Position numbers and translations under genes: made by a program
Source of the DNA: a virus
Strand: one strand, 5' to 3'
Length of the DNA: 64,000 nucleotides
Virus record (IMG/VR): IMGVR_UViG_3300042691_044682
Location: 1 to 64,000 of that record
The notes under the pieces: generated by a model
What the model saw: only the letters and a program-made list of their open reading frames with translations
Told to the model about the DNA's origin: nothing
Database searches by the model: none
Part shown: positions 54,105-63,266 of the stretch, piece after piece
Layout of the letters: each line of letters opens with the position of its first letter
Numbering within the stretch: the stretch's first letter is position 1

Positions 54105-54128
54105 TCCCCAGGGCCCGGCGGGCCTTCG
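54076..54128. terminator. Bidirectional terminator between convergent blocks
   Basis: Seventeen-base arms (CGAAAGGCCCGCCGGGCCC and its complement, 54076-54128) around a 15-base loop. It separates the plus-strand genes from the minus-strand lysis and tail genes. Confidence 0.75.
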
Positions 54129-54244
54129 TGCGTCACAATTCGACGGCCGGGGGACCACCCCCCGGCCGCCCTCGCCTGTCCAGACGGCGCTGGATCCTCT
54201 CGATTGGGGATGAGTGGTTCCGCCAGGCGCGCCGCCCGGCGAGC

Positions 54245-54562
54245 TCAGACGTAGCGGATGAGCAGGATCGCCGCCGCCTGGGCGTGCGCTACCAGCGCCG
54301 GCCAGCCAGCTTGGCGGATGAGCCGCTGGCGCTCCTCGACGGAGGCGCGCAGCCGCCAGGTCTTCCAGCCCCAGTGCGGCTCGATCTGCGCGATCTCGCG
54401 TGCCAGGAACCACACCGAGGCGATGCCGGCGCCGTAGAAGGCGCCGATCGCGCCGTCGCGCAGCAGGTAGCCGGAGGCCAGCGCGCCGAGCCCGGTCACC
54501 AGCATCGCGCCGGCCACATGCAGCAGGGAGGGGCCGAGGCCCCGCTTGGTCGCCATGTCCAT
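54245..54562 (-). CDS. Holin-like membrane protein
   Basis: 105 residues from ATG 54562 (GGGAG 6 bases before). Two to three hydrophobic segments (LLHVAGAMLVTGLGALASGY; GAFYGAGIASVWFLAREIAQ; PALVAHAQAAAILLIRYV). Last gene of the minus-strand block, next to the lysozyme. Size, spans and place fit a holin or a lysis-associated membrane protein. No specific family recognised. Confidence 0.65.
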   Translation of the reverse strand: MDMATKRGLGPSLLHVAGAMLVTGLGALASGYLLRDGAIGAFYGAGIASVWFLAREIAQIEPHWGWKTWRLRASVEERQRLIRQAGWPALVAHAQAAAILLIRYV

Positions 54563-54579
54563 GGATATCTCCCTTTCGT

Positions 54580-55245
54580 TCAACGCAGCGCGGCGCGCAG
54601 CTTCGTGATGATGTCCTCGAGCGCGGCAACGCGCGCCGCGAGAGCGGGATCTGCGCCGCCGGGAACGACGGCAGGGGCGACCGGCGCCGTCGGGCGCGGC
54701 ACGGCCGGCACGGCCGGCTGGCCCGCCACGGCCGCGCAGGCGGCGGCCCAGTAGCCGCCCCAGGTCTGGCGGTGCGGCTTCCCGGGCCGCCAGTTGCGCA
54801 GATAGTACTGCCAGGCCTCCTCCTCGTTCACGGCCTCCGGAGCCGGCAACGGCCGCGGGTCGGTCAGCAGCAGCAGCCGCGCGAAGGCGGCGGCGAGCTC
54901 GTCGCCCTCGATGGTGGCGAAGTGCCGCCAGATGGCGTCCGCGTCGAACGGGACGCCGCCGGCGGCGGCGAGGTCCTGCGCGGCGGACCGGGACGCGGGG
55001 TGCCGCATGACCCCGGCCACGCCACCACCCCGCTCGAACTGCCAGAAACCCGTGGCCGGGCCGATCGCGCCCGGCACCAGGCGGCCGTTCTGCACCTCGA
55101 GCTGGTCGCGCGCCTCGAAGCCGCTCTCCTGCAGGCCGATCGCGGCCATCATGGCCATCGCCGGCGCGCCCCCGGAGGCGCCGTAGGTCGTGGCGATGTG
55201 GTCCACCGCCGGGCGGATGAGGGTGTTGAGCGGGATCGCCGCCAT
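54580..55245 (-). CDS. Phage lysozyme-like endolysin
   Basis: 221 residues. AMMAAIGLQESGFEARDQLE has the catalytic-type Glu after a helix, then GPATGFWQFERGGGVAGVMR, typical of the lysozyme-like domain in phage endolysins of Proteobacteria. A Pro/Ala linker and a C-terminal coiled coil (LAARVAALEDIITKLRAAL) follow. It would cut peptidoglycan at lysis or entry. Confidence 0.75.
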   Translation of the reverse strand: MAAIPLNTLIRPAVDHIATTYGASGGAPAMAMMAAIGLQESGFEARDQLEVQNGRLVPGAIGPATGFWQFERGGGVAGVMRHPASRSAAQDLAAAGGVPFDADAIWRHFATIEGDELAAAFARLLLLTDPRPLPAPEAVNEEEAWQYYLRNWRPGKPHRQTWGGYWAAACAAVAGQPAVPAVPRPTAPVAPAVVPGGADPALAARVAALEDIITKLRAALR

Positions 55246-55247
55246 GG

Positions 55248-55943
55248 TCAGTGCCCCCTGCCGAAAATGGAGGAGCGCGGCGATCGCTCCCCCGCGGCCA
55301 TCGCGCTGCTCGCGGCCACGGAGCGCTGCACCGCCGCCGTCGCAGCCAGCCCGCCGGCACGGCTGCCACCGACCCAGTACTGGCAGACCCCCCTGAATTC
55401 CACGACGAGAGCACCCACCAGCGCCATCAGGATGTCGCGAAAGCCGTCCTGCAGCCGCGCGACCCCGCCGATGTTCAGCAGGAGCACCGCGAGCGTCATC
55501 GTGAAGAGCGATGTGACGGCCACCGTCTGGAATGCCGGCATCCAGGCGAGGTTCGATCCGATCTTTGCCAACTCCACGGTCTGCCCCCGCGCGTTCGCGA
55601 CGTCGGCCAGTGCGACGCGCAGCTCCTCGAGGTCGGCCTGGCGCTTCCGATCCTCGGCCGCGGCGACGATCTCGGCCAGCCGCACCCGCGCCTCGAGGGC
55701 CTTCTGCGGGTCGGCGCCGAACACCGCGGCCGCCTGGACGGGGTCATCGGTGCCGGCGACCGCCTGCACGACCGTCGCCGCCTGCTGAGCCGCCTGCCCG
55801 GCGGTCTCGCCGGCCAGGGTGCGGACCAGCTCTGGCACGAGCGTGGTGGCGACACCGACGAGCGCGCCAAGCGGCCCGGCGGTGACGAACCCCGTGGCCC
55901 CGGCCGCGATGGTGCGACCGGCCACGTCTCCGATATCGGTCAT
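55248..55943 (-). CDS. Membrane protein, candidate holin or lysis regulator
   Basis: 231 residues from ATG 55943 (GGAG 7 bases upstream). Ala-rich hydrophobic N-terminus (ATGFVTAGPLGALVGVATTL), a long helix (LEARVRLAEIVAAAEDRKRQ) and two C-terminal hydrophobic spans (AVTSLFTMTLAVLLLNIGGV; DILMALVGALVVEFRGV). The layout resembles three-span holins of alphaproteobacterial phages and gene-transfer agents. Next to the endolysin. Confidence 0.62.
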   Translation of the reverse strand: MTDIGDVAGRTIAAGATGFVTAGPLGALVGVATTLVPELVRTLAGETAGQAAQQAATVVQAVAGTDDPVQAAAVFGADPQKALEARVRLAEIVAAAEDRKRQADLEELRVALADVANARGQTVELAKIGSNLAWMPAFQTVAVTSLFTMTLAVLLLNIGGVARLQDGFRDILMALVGALVVEFRGVCQYWVGGSRAGGLAATAAVQRSVAASSAMAAGERSPRSSIFGRGH

Positions 55944-56131
55944 GGGGGATCTCCGTGCGCGAGCCTCTCGAAGGCGGGCAGCTCGCGGGCCCGCACATGC
56001 ATCCTGGAGCCGTCCGGCAGCACCAGCTGGACCCACTGACCGTCCTCGACCCGGCGCACCCCGGGGTGCAGCAGGTAGGGCGTCACGCGCTTTGCGCGGA
56101 CCCGCAGCCAGGCCTCGTCGTCGGCGCTCAG
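55940..56131 (-). CDS. Small hypothetical protein, uncertain start
   Basis: About 63 residues if it starts at CTG 56131, which overlaps the upstream stop (CTGA). A small beta-rich domain: VTPYLLHPGVRRVEDGQWVQ, LVLPDGSRMHVRARELPAFE. Its stop overlaps the holin-like start (ATGA). No ATG/GTG with a ribosome site is close, so the start is open. Confidence 0.42.
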   Translation of the reverse strand: MSADDEAWLRVRAKRVTPYLLHPGVRRVEDGQWVQLVLPDGSRMHVRARELPAFERLAHGDPP

Positions 56132-56649
56132 GCCGAGACCAGGGCCGCCTGGCGGAACATCTCGTCCAGGTTCGCGTCCGTCAGGCCGAACTGGGCCGCC
56201 ATCTGCTGCACCAGCACCCCGTTCCGGGTGATCGTGTTCGCGTATTCCCACGCCTGCCATGCCGTCCCGCCCATCGCCCGCAGCGTGTCGTCGACGTCCT
56301 CGAAGAGCGTCCTGCCCTCGGCGCTGCCGGGCATGCCCATCAGCACCGCTCGAGCCTGGAAGTTCGTGATCTCCGGCGGCACGGTGCTGCCCGGCGGCAG
56401 CGGCGGCGTCGACGGCGTCCAGGCGCTCCAGGCGTCGATCGCGCTCTGAAAGCGCCCGATGTCGGTGAACCGCTCGTTCGGCGGGCGGGAGATCGGGCCG
56501 TCGCCATCATGGTCGACGAATTCGATCTCGCCCTTGGCCCCATACCACTGCACTGCATGGATGTTGGCCGCGACGTCGAGCAGCAGCGGCCCGCGCGCCT
56601 GGCCATCGATGATGACGATGCGCTGCGCGGGCAGGATGGTCATCCGCAT
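56128..56649 (-). CDS. Tail fibre-associated protein
   Basis: 173 residues. N-terminal strands RIVIIDGQARGPLLLDVA, WYGAKGEIEFVDHDGDG, a proline linker, and ITNFQARAVLMGMPGS with NGVLVQQMAAQFGLTDANLD. The NFQAR... and GLT-x-x-x-LD-x-x-F pattern is known from proteins near tail fibres (tail-fibre assembly or short-tail proteins). Role inferred from this. Confidence 0.62.
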   Translation of the reverse strand: MRMTILPAQRIVIIDGQARGPLLLDVAANIHAVQWYGAKGEIEFVDHDGDGPISRPPNERFTDIGRFQSAIDAWSAWTPSTPPLPPGSTVPPEITNFQARAVLMGMPGSAEGRTLFEDVDDTLRAMGGTAWQAWEYANTITRNGVLVQQMAAQFGLTDANLDEMFRQAALVSA

Positions 56650-56652
56650 GGG

Positions 56653-56979
56653 TCAGTTCTCCTGGGGGGGAAGCCGCCGCGGTGCGCCGACCAGCGGGCC
56701 CAGCAGGGAGGCGAGCGGCAGCATGGGTGCGTGGGCGGCGGCCTCGTTGGCGCGGACCATCTCGTTGCGGAAGCTCTCGATCGCGGCGCCGGTCTGGCGC
56801 GACTGCTGCGCGTTCTCGATCAGCAGCATCGGCAGCCAGGCCACCGCGCAGCCCCACTCGTCCACCTCCGCGCCCGTGTTCGGATTGGTGCCGCGGATCT
56901 GGGTGAACCAGGCGCAGTCGAGCTTGCGGCACGGCTCGAAGCCCGCCAGCGGGCAATTCGCCTTCGGCTCGATCTTCAT
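56653..56979 (-). CDS. Conserved phage protein CPL...CAWF
   Basis: 108 residues. ANCPLAGFEPCRKLDCAWFT, QIRGTNPNTGAEVDEWGCAV and AAIESFRNEMVRAN are strongly conserved in a phage protein group (four Cys in the first 45 residues, probably a metal site). Usually located near tail or lysis genes; role unknown. Confidence 0.72.
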   Translation of the reverse strand: MKIEPKANCPLAGFEPCRKLDCAWFTQIRGTNPNTGAEVDEWGCAVAWLPMLLIENAQQSRQTGAAIESFRNEMVRANEAAAHAPMLPLASLLGPLVGAPRRLPPQEN

Positions 56980-57027
56980 GCGGCATCCTTCGTCGAAAGG
57001 GCCTCGCTGCGAAGTTGCGACATTTCA

Positions 57028-57792
57028 CTAATCCCGGGCGGCGATGATCGCGTCGACGTACTTCACGGCCATGTCGAGGTTGTCCATCGCAAGAATGTGG
57101 TTGTGGGGCTGACTGCCACCGGTGGCGCCCGTAGTCGACGACCCAGCCGGGTATGGCGCCGCGCCACCGGGGCCGAACGAACCATCGCCCGCGATCCCGA
57201 CGACGGAGTGCCAATGGGTAGGCATCTGGCTCTCGGTCAGCGTCGTATTTTCCACCGTGCCGCTCAGCCCCCGGGCCGCAGCGAAGGCGGCGCTGAAGTC
57301 GAGCGTCCCGCCCGAGCTCACCGACCCGCTCACCACGCGCAGGGCCTTGTCGTTGTGCGCCGTGCTCTTGGTCCAGCCGGTCGGCGCCGCGCTCTGCACG
57401 AACAGCATCGTCGTGCCAGAGGGGTAGTAGGTGCCGACCTTCGCGTCGACGTAGGCCTTCCGCGCGAAGGCGTCGTCCGTCGCCGGGTCGGACGACGGAC
57501 CGACCGGCGTCTGGGTGAAGGTGCCGCCCCGCACATAGAGGTCCCACACCCCGGTCGTCGGATTGATCTCGCCGAGCTTCAGGTCGCCCAGCGCGACCGA
57601 GATGAAGATCATCAGGTCCCAGCGCGTGCCGGACACCTCCTGGATCCACATCATGCCCGGCTGCACATAGGTCGGCCTGGTGGCGCCGCGGTGCAGCGTG
57701 TGCAGCGCGTCGCGCTGGTCCATGAGGTCGTCGGCCAGCGACGGGCCCGACTTCGTGTCGGGGTCGATCGTGCCGAAGTCGAACTGCGTCAT
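57028..57792 (-). CDS. Tail fibre protein
   Basis: 254 residues. N-terminal part binds the particle or baseplate in such proteins; the C-terminal half has GTTMLFVQSAAPTGWTKSTA, LTESQMPTHWHSVVGIAGDG and SQPHNHILAMDNLDMAVKYV, the His-containing knot of T4 gp12-like/collar fibres. It probably contacts the host surface. Middle of the tail gene block. Confidence 0.75.
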   Translation of the reverse strand: MTQFDFGTIDPDTKSGPSLADDLMDQRDALHTLHRGATRPTYVQPGMMWIQEVSGTRWDLMIFISVALGDLKLGEINPTTGVWDLYVRGGTFTQTPVGPSSDPATDDAFARKAYVDAKVGTYYPSGTTMLFVQSAAPTGWTKSTAHNDKALRVVSGSVSSGGTLDFSAAFAAARGLSGTVENTTLTESQMPTHWHSVVGIAGDGSFGPGGAAPYPAGSSTTGATGGSQPHNHILAMDNLDMAVKYVDAIIAARD

Positions 57793-57802
57793 GGTGCGCT
57801 CC

Positions 57803-58171
57803 TCAATTCGGCGGCGTGCGGCTGTTGCTGCCCTGCTGCACCGCCAAGCGCCCTTCTAGCACCCGCACCGCGCCGCGCAGGTCGGCCACCGTCTCGCGCA
57901 GCGCCTTCACGGCGCCGTCGAGCTCGGTCATCACACGCACCTGGGCGATCTCGCGCGCCGCCTGGTCGCGCATGTCGGCCCGGTCGCGATCTTCGAGCGT
58001 CTTCACCCGGTCGGCAATCTCGCCGAGGCGGTAGTAGGCGATGGCCCCCCCGGAGATCAGCACGAGGGCCTGGATGGTGAGGGTGGCGATCAGGGCCAGC
58101 GGGATCCTCTTGTCGAACGACCAGTGGTTGTTCGGGTCTTCGGGCAGCGGCCGGGCGGGAATGAGCGACAT
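57803..58171 (-). CDS. Membrane-anchored coiled-coil protein
   Basis: 122 residues from ATG 58171. One transmembrane segment (IPLALIATLTIQALVLISGG), then a long coiled coil (RVKTLEDRDRADMRDQAARE; ALRETVADLRGAVRVLEGRL). Topology resembles spanin- or lysis-accessory proteins; position between tail fibre genes makes that uncertain. Confidence 0.62.
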   Translation of the reverse strand: MSLIPARPLPEDPNNHWSFDKRIPLALIATLTIQALVLISGGAIAYYRLGEIADRVKTLEDRDRADMRDQAAREIAQVRVMTELDGAVKALRETVADLRGAVRVLEGRLAVQQGSNSRTPPN

Positions 58172-58179
58172 GGAGGTTC

Positions 58180-58473
58180 TCACGCCGGCGGTGGGACGGT
58201 GCGCGCGACGACCTGGAAGGCTCCCTCGCGGGCCGCCTTGGTGCCGCTGGGGACCTCCCACCGCCAGCGCCAGACACCCGCGGTGGAGGGCGAGACCTCC
58301 GCGTAGAGCAGGTTGGCGTCGTCGGGATCGGGATTGGTCGAGATGATCTGGCCGACGTTGTCGGCCGGACCGAACAGCAACAGCCGCATGCCGGTCGGCT
58401 CGATCACGGCGTCGTCCTCGTCACGCAGCGAGGCGTCGAGCCGGATCGTCTGGCCGAGCGTGTAAATCTTCAT
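58180..58473 (-). CDS. Small Ig-like tail protein
   Basis: 97 residues, beta-rich: QTIRLDASLRDEDDAVIEPT, LLYAEVSPSTAGVWRWRWEV, resembling small immunoglobulin-like or BppU-type baseplate domains (inference). Directly downstream of the 881-residue repeat protein. Confidence 0.58.
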   Translation of the reverse strand: MKIYTLGQTIRLDASLRDEDDAVIEPTGMRLLLFGPADNVGQIISTNPDPDDANLLYAEVSPSTAGVWRWRWEVPSGTKAAREGAFQVVARTVPPPA

Positions 58474-58476
58474 GGC

Positions 58477-61122
58477 TCAGATCTCCCGCACCACGATGTT
58501 CTGCCGAGGCTGGTCTTCGGCCGCAGGCACCGAAACGACGCGCTCGCGCGCAGCGATCGTGGGGGAGCGCAGCCACACTACCGTCCCCGGCACCGGATAA
58601 GTCCCGGCCCGGATATTTTTCACGAGGAATTCACGCGCGAGCACCCGCGCGAAGCGCAGGTTGAAGATGACCTCGAGGCCCGCCTCGCCGGCCAGCAGGG
58701 CCTCGGCGAAGGCGGTCCGGTAGGCCTCGGCGAGCAGATCACCCTGGCCCAGCAGCAGCGCCTCGGCGCCGAGCAGGATGCGCGGCTCCGGCGCGACCAG
58801 GCCGCCCTGGCCGGCCAGTGCCGCAAGGGCGGCCAGATCCAGCCGGGCCAGCCCCGAGAGCCCGCCCTGCCCCGCCAGCGCCGCCGCGGCGAGCCGCTGC
58901 GCCTGGGGCGTCGCCGCAAGAGTGCCAGCGCCGGTGAGGGAGGCCAGCGCGCGCGCCCAGAGGCCCGCCTCAGCAGCCAGGGTGCCAGCGCCGGACAGCG
59001 CCACCGCGATCGAGGCGCCGCCCGTCGTGCTGGCGGCGAGGTTGCCTATACCGGAGAGGGCCGCCGCGATAGACAAACGAGCTTGTGGCTCGGCCGTGAG
59101 AGACAACGCCCCGGCCAGCGCCGCCTCGGCCAGCGCGATCCGCCGCGCGTCGGTGGCGAGGGTGCCGGCGCCGGCAAGCGCCTGGGTGGCGAACGAGGTC
59201 CGGCGAGCGTCTGCCGCGGCGGTGCCGGCGCCGGAGAAGGCGACGGCCAGGCGCAGGAGCGCGCGGGCGTCGGCTGCGAGCGTCCCGGTGCCGGTGAGGC
59301 TCGCGGTGCCGAGCTGCGTGCCTTCGGCGACGATGTAGAGGCTGCCGGCGCCCGAGAGGGAGGCGGCGAGCCGCAGCAGCGCCTTGGCGTCGGCCGAGAC
59401 CGCGCCTGCGCCGCTCAGCAGCTCCGCGACGAGCGCGATGCGGCGGCTGTCGGCGGTGGCGGTGCCGCTGCCGGCCAGCGTGGCGGCGGCGCGTACCAGG
59501 GCGACCGGGTCGGCGTAGAGCCCACCGGCGCCCGCCAGGGCAGCCAGCGCGGCGGCCCGCATCCCCGCATCGACGGCGAGGGTGCCCTGCCCCGACAGGG
59601 CGGCCGAGGCGAACTGGGTGCCTTCGGCGGTGACAGAGATGGAGCCCGCGCCGGCCAGGCTGGCGGCGAGGCGCAGATGGGCCCGGGCATCGGCCGAGAG
59701 GCCGGCGACGGCGGCCAGGGCTGCGGCGTCGCGCAGCAGAACGCCGGCGTCGGCGGCGAGCGTCCCGACCCCCGAGAGGCTCGCGGCGGCGAAGGCGGCC
59801 CTGGTGCCGTCCACCGACACCGCGCCGGAGCCGGACAGCGCGGCGGTGACCCGGATCTGTGCGGCGGGATCCGCGGCGACCGCGCCGACACCCGTGAGGG
59901 CGGCCGAGGCGCTGACGGTCGAGCCCCCGATGTCCGGCAGGATGAGGGCGGCGAAGGCGAGGCGGACCCGGCTGCCGGCGCCGCTCTGCACCGTGGCGTC
60001 GGCGGCCAGGCTGCCGGCGCCTGCGAGCGCGGCCGTGAAGCGGATCGTGGCGGCGGCATCGGTGGCGAGGGCGCCGGCGCCGGCGAGCGCCGCCGCGGCG
60101 AGAGCCTGGTTCTGCCCGGTGGCGGCCAGGGTGCCCGCCCCGGTCAGGGCGGCGGTCCCGGTAGTGATGACCCCGGCGCTCGCGACAAGGGTGCCGGCGC
60201 CCGTCAGCGCAGCGGCGGCGAGAAGCTGGTTCTGGCCCGCGCCGACGAGGCTACCCGCCCCCGTGAGCGCCGCGGTGCCGGACTGAATGCGGCGCGCCTC
60301 GCCCGCCAGCAAACCGGCGCCGGTGAGGGATGCCTCCCCCTGGTAGGTCGTACCGCCGCCCTGGACGGTGGCGTCGGCGGCCAGGCTGCCGGCGCCCGAG
60401 AGCGCCACCGCCAGGCTCAGGGACGCCTTGGCGTCGGAGGACGCGGTGCCGGCGCCGGTGAGCGAAGCCGTCGCCTGCAGCGGGATCGGCGGGCTGATCG
60501 CCAGCGTCCACGACACCCACTGCTCGGAGGCGCTGGTGAAGGTGCCGGGGTCGAGCGACGAGGCGTTGGCCTGGTACTCGGCCGTGTTGGTCGAGGCGCC
60601 GCCCGTGCCCGCCGCCGCCTGGGTCTGGAGGTCGGTGAAGGTGCCCGGCGTGGTCGGCGCGACGGTGGCGACCGTCGTGCTGTCGCCCGAGCGGGTGACG
60701 ATCCAGAGGTAGTCCTGCGCGCCGCTCGGGCCCGTGTGCTGAGGCGGGTTCGAGTTGGTCGACGAGTTGTTCGCGCTCGTGCCGGTGACCGGGTTGGTGC
60801 TGGCGTGCCCGGTGATGCGAAGCGAGGTGTGCGACGACTGCTCGGAGGCGCTGGTCGTCAGCGTGAGGGCGTCGGAGCCCTCAGCGATCTTCCAGATGAT
60901 CGCGCCCGTGACGATGGTGCCGTTCGAGGCTTGCCCGAGGATGCTCCAGTTGTCGCCCGAGACGCCCGTGTTGATTGAGACGGTCGGGTTGCCGTCCACC
61001 GAGAAGACCACCACCAGCAGGTCGCCGGCCGAGATGCTGGCGGGCAGCGTGATGGCGTGCGACGTGGTGTTCGTTGCGGTGGTGCGGTTGTTCGCCCGGG
61101 TCTGGACGCTCGGAAAGGCCAT
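58477..61122 (-). CDS. Tail protein with 29 LxGxGxLxA repeats
   Basis: 881 residues. N-terminal ~200 residues are a beta-sandwich-like domain (ISAGDLLVVVFSVDGNPTVS; SLRITGHASTNPVTGTS). Then about 29 units of ~22 residues with the core L-[TSA]-G-[AVSQ]-G-[TSA]-L-x-A, mostly spaced 20-23, and an end VIFNLRFARVLAREFLVKNI. Such regular hydrophobic/Gly repeats suggest a fibrous solenoid. Probably a long side-tail fibre. Confidence 0.78.
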   Translation of the reverse strand: MAFPSVQTRANNRTTATNTTSHAITLPASISAGDLLVVVFSVDGNPTVSINTGVSGDNWSILGQASNGTIVTGAIIWKIAEGSDALTLTTSASEQSSHTSLRITGHASTNPVTGTSANNSSTNSNPPQHTGPSGAQDYLWIVTRSGDSTTVATVAPTTPGTFTDLQTQAAAGTGGASTNTAEYQANASSLDPGTFTSASEQWVSWTLAISPPIPLQATASLTGAGTASSDAKASLSLAVALSGAGSLAADATVQGGGTTYQGEASLTGAGLLAGEARRIQSGTAALTGAGSLVGAGQNQLLAAAALTGAGTLVASAGVITTGTAALTGAGTLAATGQNQALAAAALAGAGALATDAAATIRFTAALAGAGSLAADATVQSGAGSRVRLAFAALILPDIGGSTVSASAALTGVGAVAADPAAQIRVTAALSGSGAVSVDGTRAAFAAASLSGVGTLAADAGVLLRDAAALAAVAGLSADARAHLRLAASLAGAGSISVTAEGTQFASAALSGQGTLAVDAGMRAAALAALAGAGGLYADPVALVRAAATLAGSGTATADSRRIALVAELLSGAGAVSADAKALLRLAASLSGAGSLYIVAEGTQLGTASLTGTGTLAADARALLRLAVAFSGAGTAAADARRTSFATQALAGAGTLATDARRIALAEAALAGALSLTAEPQARLSIAAALSGIGNLAASTTGGASIAVALSGAGTLAAEAGLWARALASLTGAGTLAATPQAQRLAAAALAGQGGLSGLARLDLAALAALAGQGGLVAPEPRILLGAEALLLGQGDLLAEAYRTAFAEALLAGEAGLEVIFNLRFARVLAREFLVKNIRAGTYPVPGTVVWLRSPTIAARERVVSVPAAEDQPRQNIVVREI

Positions 61123-61125
61123 GGC

Positions 61126-62673
61126 TTACGGCACCGGCACAAAGCGAAGCCTGAGGTCGGTGTAGTCCGTGATCGCGGCGCGCTCGCCCGCGCTGATCTC
61201 CTGCGTGTAGAGGGTCTCGGTGTCCGCCAGCGCCGGGTGCGACCACTCGGCGATGACGGTGGTGCCCTGCCGCAGCTGCACCGTCGCGCCAATCGTGCTG
61301 CCGTCGCGCCGCAGGGCGTAGTGCGCCTTGATCACCCCCGCCCCCGGCGCGCCGGGCAGCCCCAGTAGCATCTCGAAGGGATCCGACCCGCCGGGCGCCG
61401 ACTGCGCATAGTCGGCCCAATCGGGCGGCGGGGTCTCATCGACGCGGGACCACAGGTCCGTCGTGCCCCCGAGCTGATCCGTCCAGCCGGTCGAGGCGGT
61501 GTCGGAGGTGGGGAACATCCACGTCTCCTTCACGTTCGCGCTGTCGACCGTCCCGACGCCGGCGAGCGCGGCGCGCGCGGCGGCGATGAGCCCCGCTTCG
61601 GTCAGCGCCGTCCCCTGCCCCGCCAGCGCGGCCAGGGCATTCGCTACCATCCCCCCTTCGGCGGCGACCGCGCCAGCGCCGGACATCGCGATGGCGGCGA
61701 GCGCCGTGCGCTGCGCGGCCGCGGCGGCGGTGCCCGCGCCGGCCAGGGCCGTGGCGAGGCGGATCTCCGCGCGCGGCTCGATGATAGCGGCGCCTGCCCC
61801 GGCGAGGGCGGCATTGGCCAGGCTGGTGCGGGTTGCCGCGGCGGCCGCGCTGCCCGCGCCCGTCAGCGAGACATTCTGTCGGACCTCGGCGCGCGGCTCG
61901 GCCGCCAGGGTGCCGGCGCCCGCCAGTGCGGCGGCGGCGAACTGTGTCGAGATGCTCGAGACGGCCAGCGCGCCTTCACCGGCCAGGGCGACACTCGCCT
62001 GCAGCAGGGCGGACGGTTCCGCCGCCAGGGCGCCCGCGCCGGCCAGGGCAGCGCTGTCGCGCAGCACAACCCCGGCCTGGGCCGCGAGGGTACCGGCACC
62101 CGTCAGCGCCGCCGTGGCGGTGTAGGTCGCCGCGGTCGAGGCCTCGGCGGCAAGGGTGCCGACGCCCGAAAACGCGGCGGTGGCGAGCAGATGGTTCTGC
62201 GCAGCCGCCGCCTGGGTGCCGACCCCGGCCAGGGCAACGGTCGGACGAACATCAGCCCTCGGCTCGACCGTCAGAGTGCCTGCGCCGGAGAGCGCCGCCG
62301 CGGTGAGCAGCTGGTTCTGCCCGGCCGCAGCGAGCGAGCCCGCGCCGGCCAGGGCGATGTCGCCCGAGACGGACCGGCTGGCCGCGGCGGCTACGGTGCC
62401 GACGCCGACGAAGGCGACGGCGATGGACAGCGCGGCGCGCGGCTCGGCGGCGACCGTGCCGGCGCCCGTAAGGGCCGCCTCGGCGAACTGGACGCGCCTG
62501 GCGTCGGCGGCGAGCGCGCCCGCGCCGGAGAGAACCGCCGGGAGGCTAAGCTGCGCGGACGAACCGGCCGTCGCGACGCCAGCGCCGGTGAGCGACGCGG
62601 TGCCTTGGTAAGTCGTGCCGCCCGTCGCGTGTAGTTCGGCGCCACCTGGGACGAGAACGCCGAACGGCATCAT
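61126..62673 (-). CDS. Second tail protein with LxGxGxLxA repeats and C-terminal domain
   Basis: 515 residues. About 18 copies of the same 22-residue repeat occupy residues 15-380; then an unrelated C-terminal domain (ETWMFPTSDTASTGWTDQLG; WADYAQSAPGGSDPFEMLLG; TETLYTQEISAGERAAITDY). Adjacent to and clearly homologous with the 58477-61122 protein in its repeats, so a duplication. Likely a tail fibre or its partner. Confidence 0.75.
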   Translation of the reverse strand: MMPFGVLVPGGAELHATGGTTYQGTASLTGAGVATAGSSAQLSLPAVLSGAGALAADARRVQFAEAALTGAGTVAAEPRAALSIAVAFVGVGTVAAAASRSVSGDIALAGAGSLAAAGQNQLLTAAALSGAGTLTVEPRADVRPTVALAGVGTQAAAAQNHLLATAAFSGVGTLAAEASTAATYTATAALTGAGTLAAQAGVVLRDSAALAGAGALAAEPSALLQASVALAGEGALAVSSISTQFAAAALAGAGTLAAEPRAEVRQNVSLTGAGSAAAAATRTSLANAALAGAGAAIIEPRAEIRLATALAGAGTAAAAAQRTALAAIAMSGAGAVAAEGGMVANALAALAGQGTALTEAGLIAAARAALAGVGTVDSANVKETWMFPTSDTASTGWTDQLGGTTDLWSRVDETPPPDWADYAQSAPGGSDPFEMLLGLPGAPGAGVIKAHYALRRDGSTIGATVQLRQGTTVIAEWSHPALADTETLYTQEISAGERAAITDYTDLRLRFVPVP

Positions 62674-62677
62674 GGCG

Positions 62678-62923
62678 TTACTCCGGCGTCAGTCCGAGAT
62701 GTTGTTCCATGGTCAAGTCGAGCCGGTCGCTCATCGTCACCACCAACCAGTTGACGCCGCTGAAACGCTTGATCGTGATGCCAGTAGGCTCTTGAGGCAG
62801 ATTGTGACTGTGCAGAATGATTGACTGCAACAGCGCCAGCCCGTCCGTCACCACGGGCGCGATCACGTTCCAGCCGGCTTTCCAATTGGGCACCTGCATG
62901 ACGCGATAATCCGTCGCGGGCAT
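62678..62923 (-). CDS. Small tail-region protein
   Basis: 81 residues, beta-rich with aromatic content (VMQVPNWKAGWNVIAPVVTD; KRFSGVNWLVVTMSDRLDLT). Between tail genes on the minus strand, lower GC than neighbours. Unknown. Confidence 0.58.
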   Translation of the reverse strand: MPATDYRVMQVPNWKAGWNVIAPVVTDGLALLQSIILHSHNLPQEPTGITIKRFSGVNWLVVTMSDRLDLTMEQHLGLTPE

Positions 62924-62924
62924 G

Positions 62925-63263
62925 TCAGCTAATCCGCCGGATCGACCACGGGAAGGATCGCACCGTCCCCGTCGTCTGGCGCGCGCTCAGAGACCAGTTG
63001 TGCAGCAGGATCAGCGACGGGGAGACGATCATCGCCTCCGCCTGCGCGTTCGCCGCGGACGCCACCCAGCACACGCGATCCGTCCCGCCCGACAGCGCGC
63101 GCTCCTCGAGGCGCAGCTCGACCACGTCGCCGGCCGCCAGCGCGCCGATGTCGAAGAACACCTGGTAGATGCCGTCGTCGGCGTTGTCGGCGTCCAAGTC
63201 CGTCCATGTGGTGGACGTAGCACCCGGCGAGAACGTGCCGCTGTTGTGTTCCGTGATCGCCAT
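62925..63263 (-). CDS. Small tail-region protein
   Basis: 112 residues. ITEHNSGTFSPGATSTTWTD, DLDADNADDGIYQVFFDIG, GDVVELRLEERALSGGTDRV: a beta-sandwich-like domain. Probably a fibre-associated or accessory domain protein. Family not recognised. Confidence 0.6.
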   Translation of the reverse strand: MAITEHNSGTFSPGATSTTWTDLDADNADDGIYQVFFDIGALAAGDVVELRLEERALSGGTDRVCWVASAANAQAEAMIVSPSLILLHNWSLSARQTTGTVRSFPWSIRRIS

Positions 63264-63266
63264 GCC

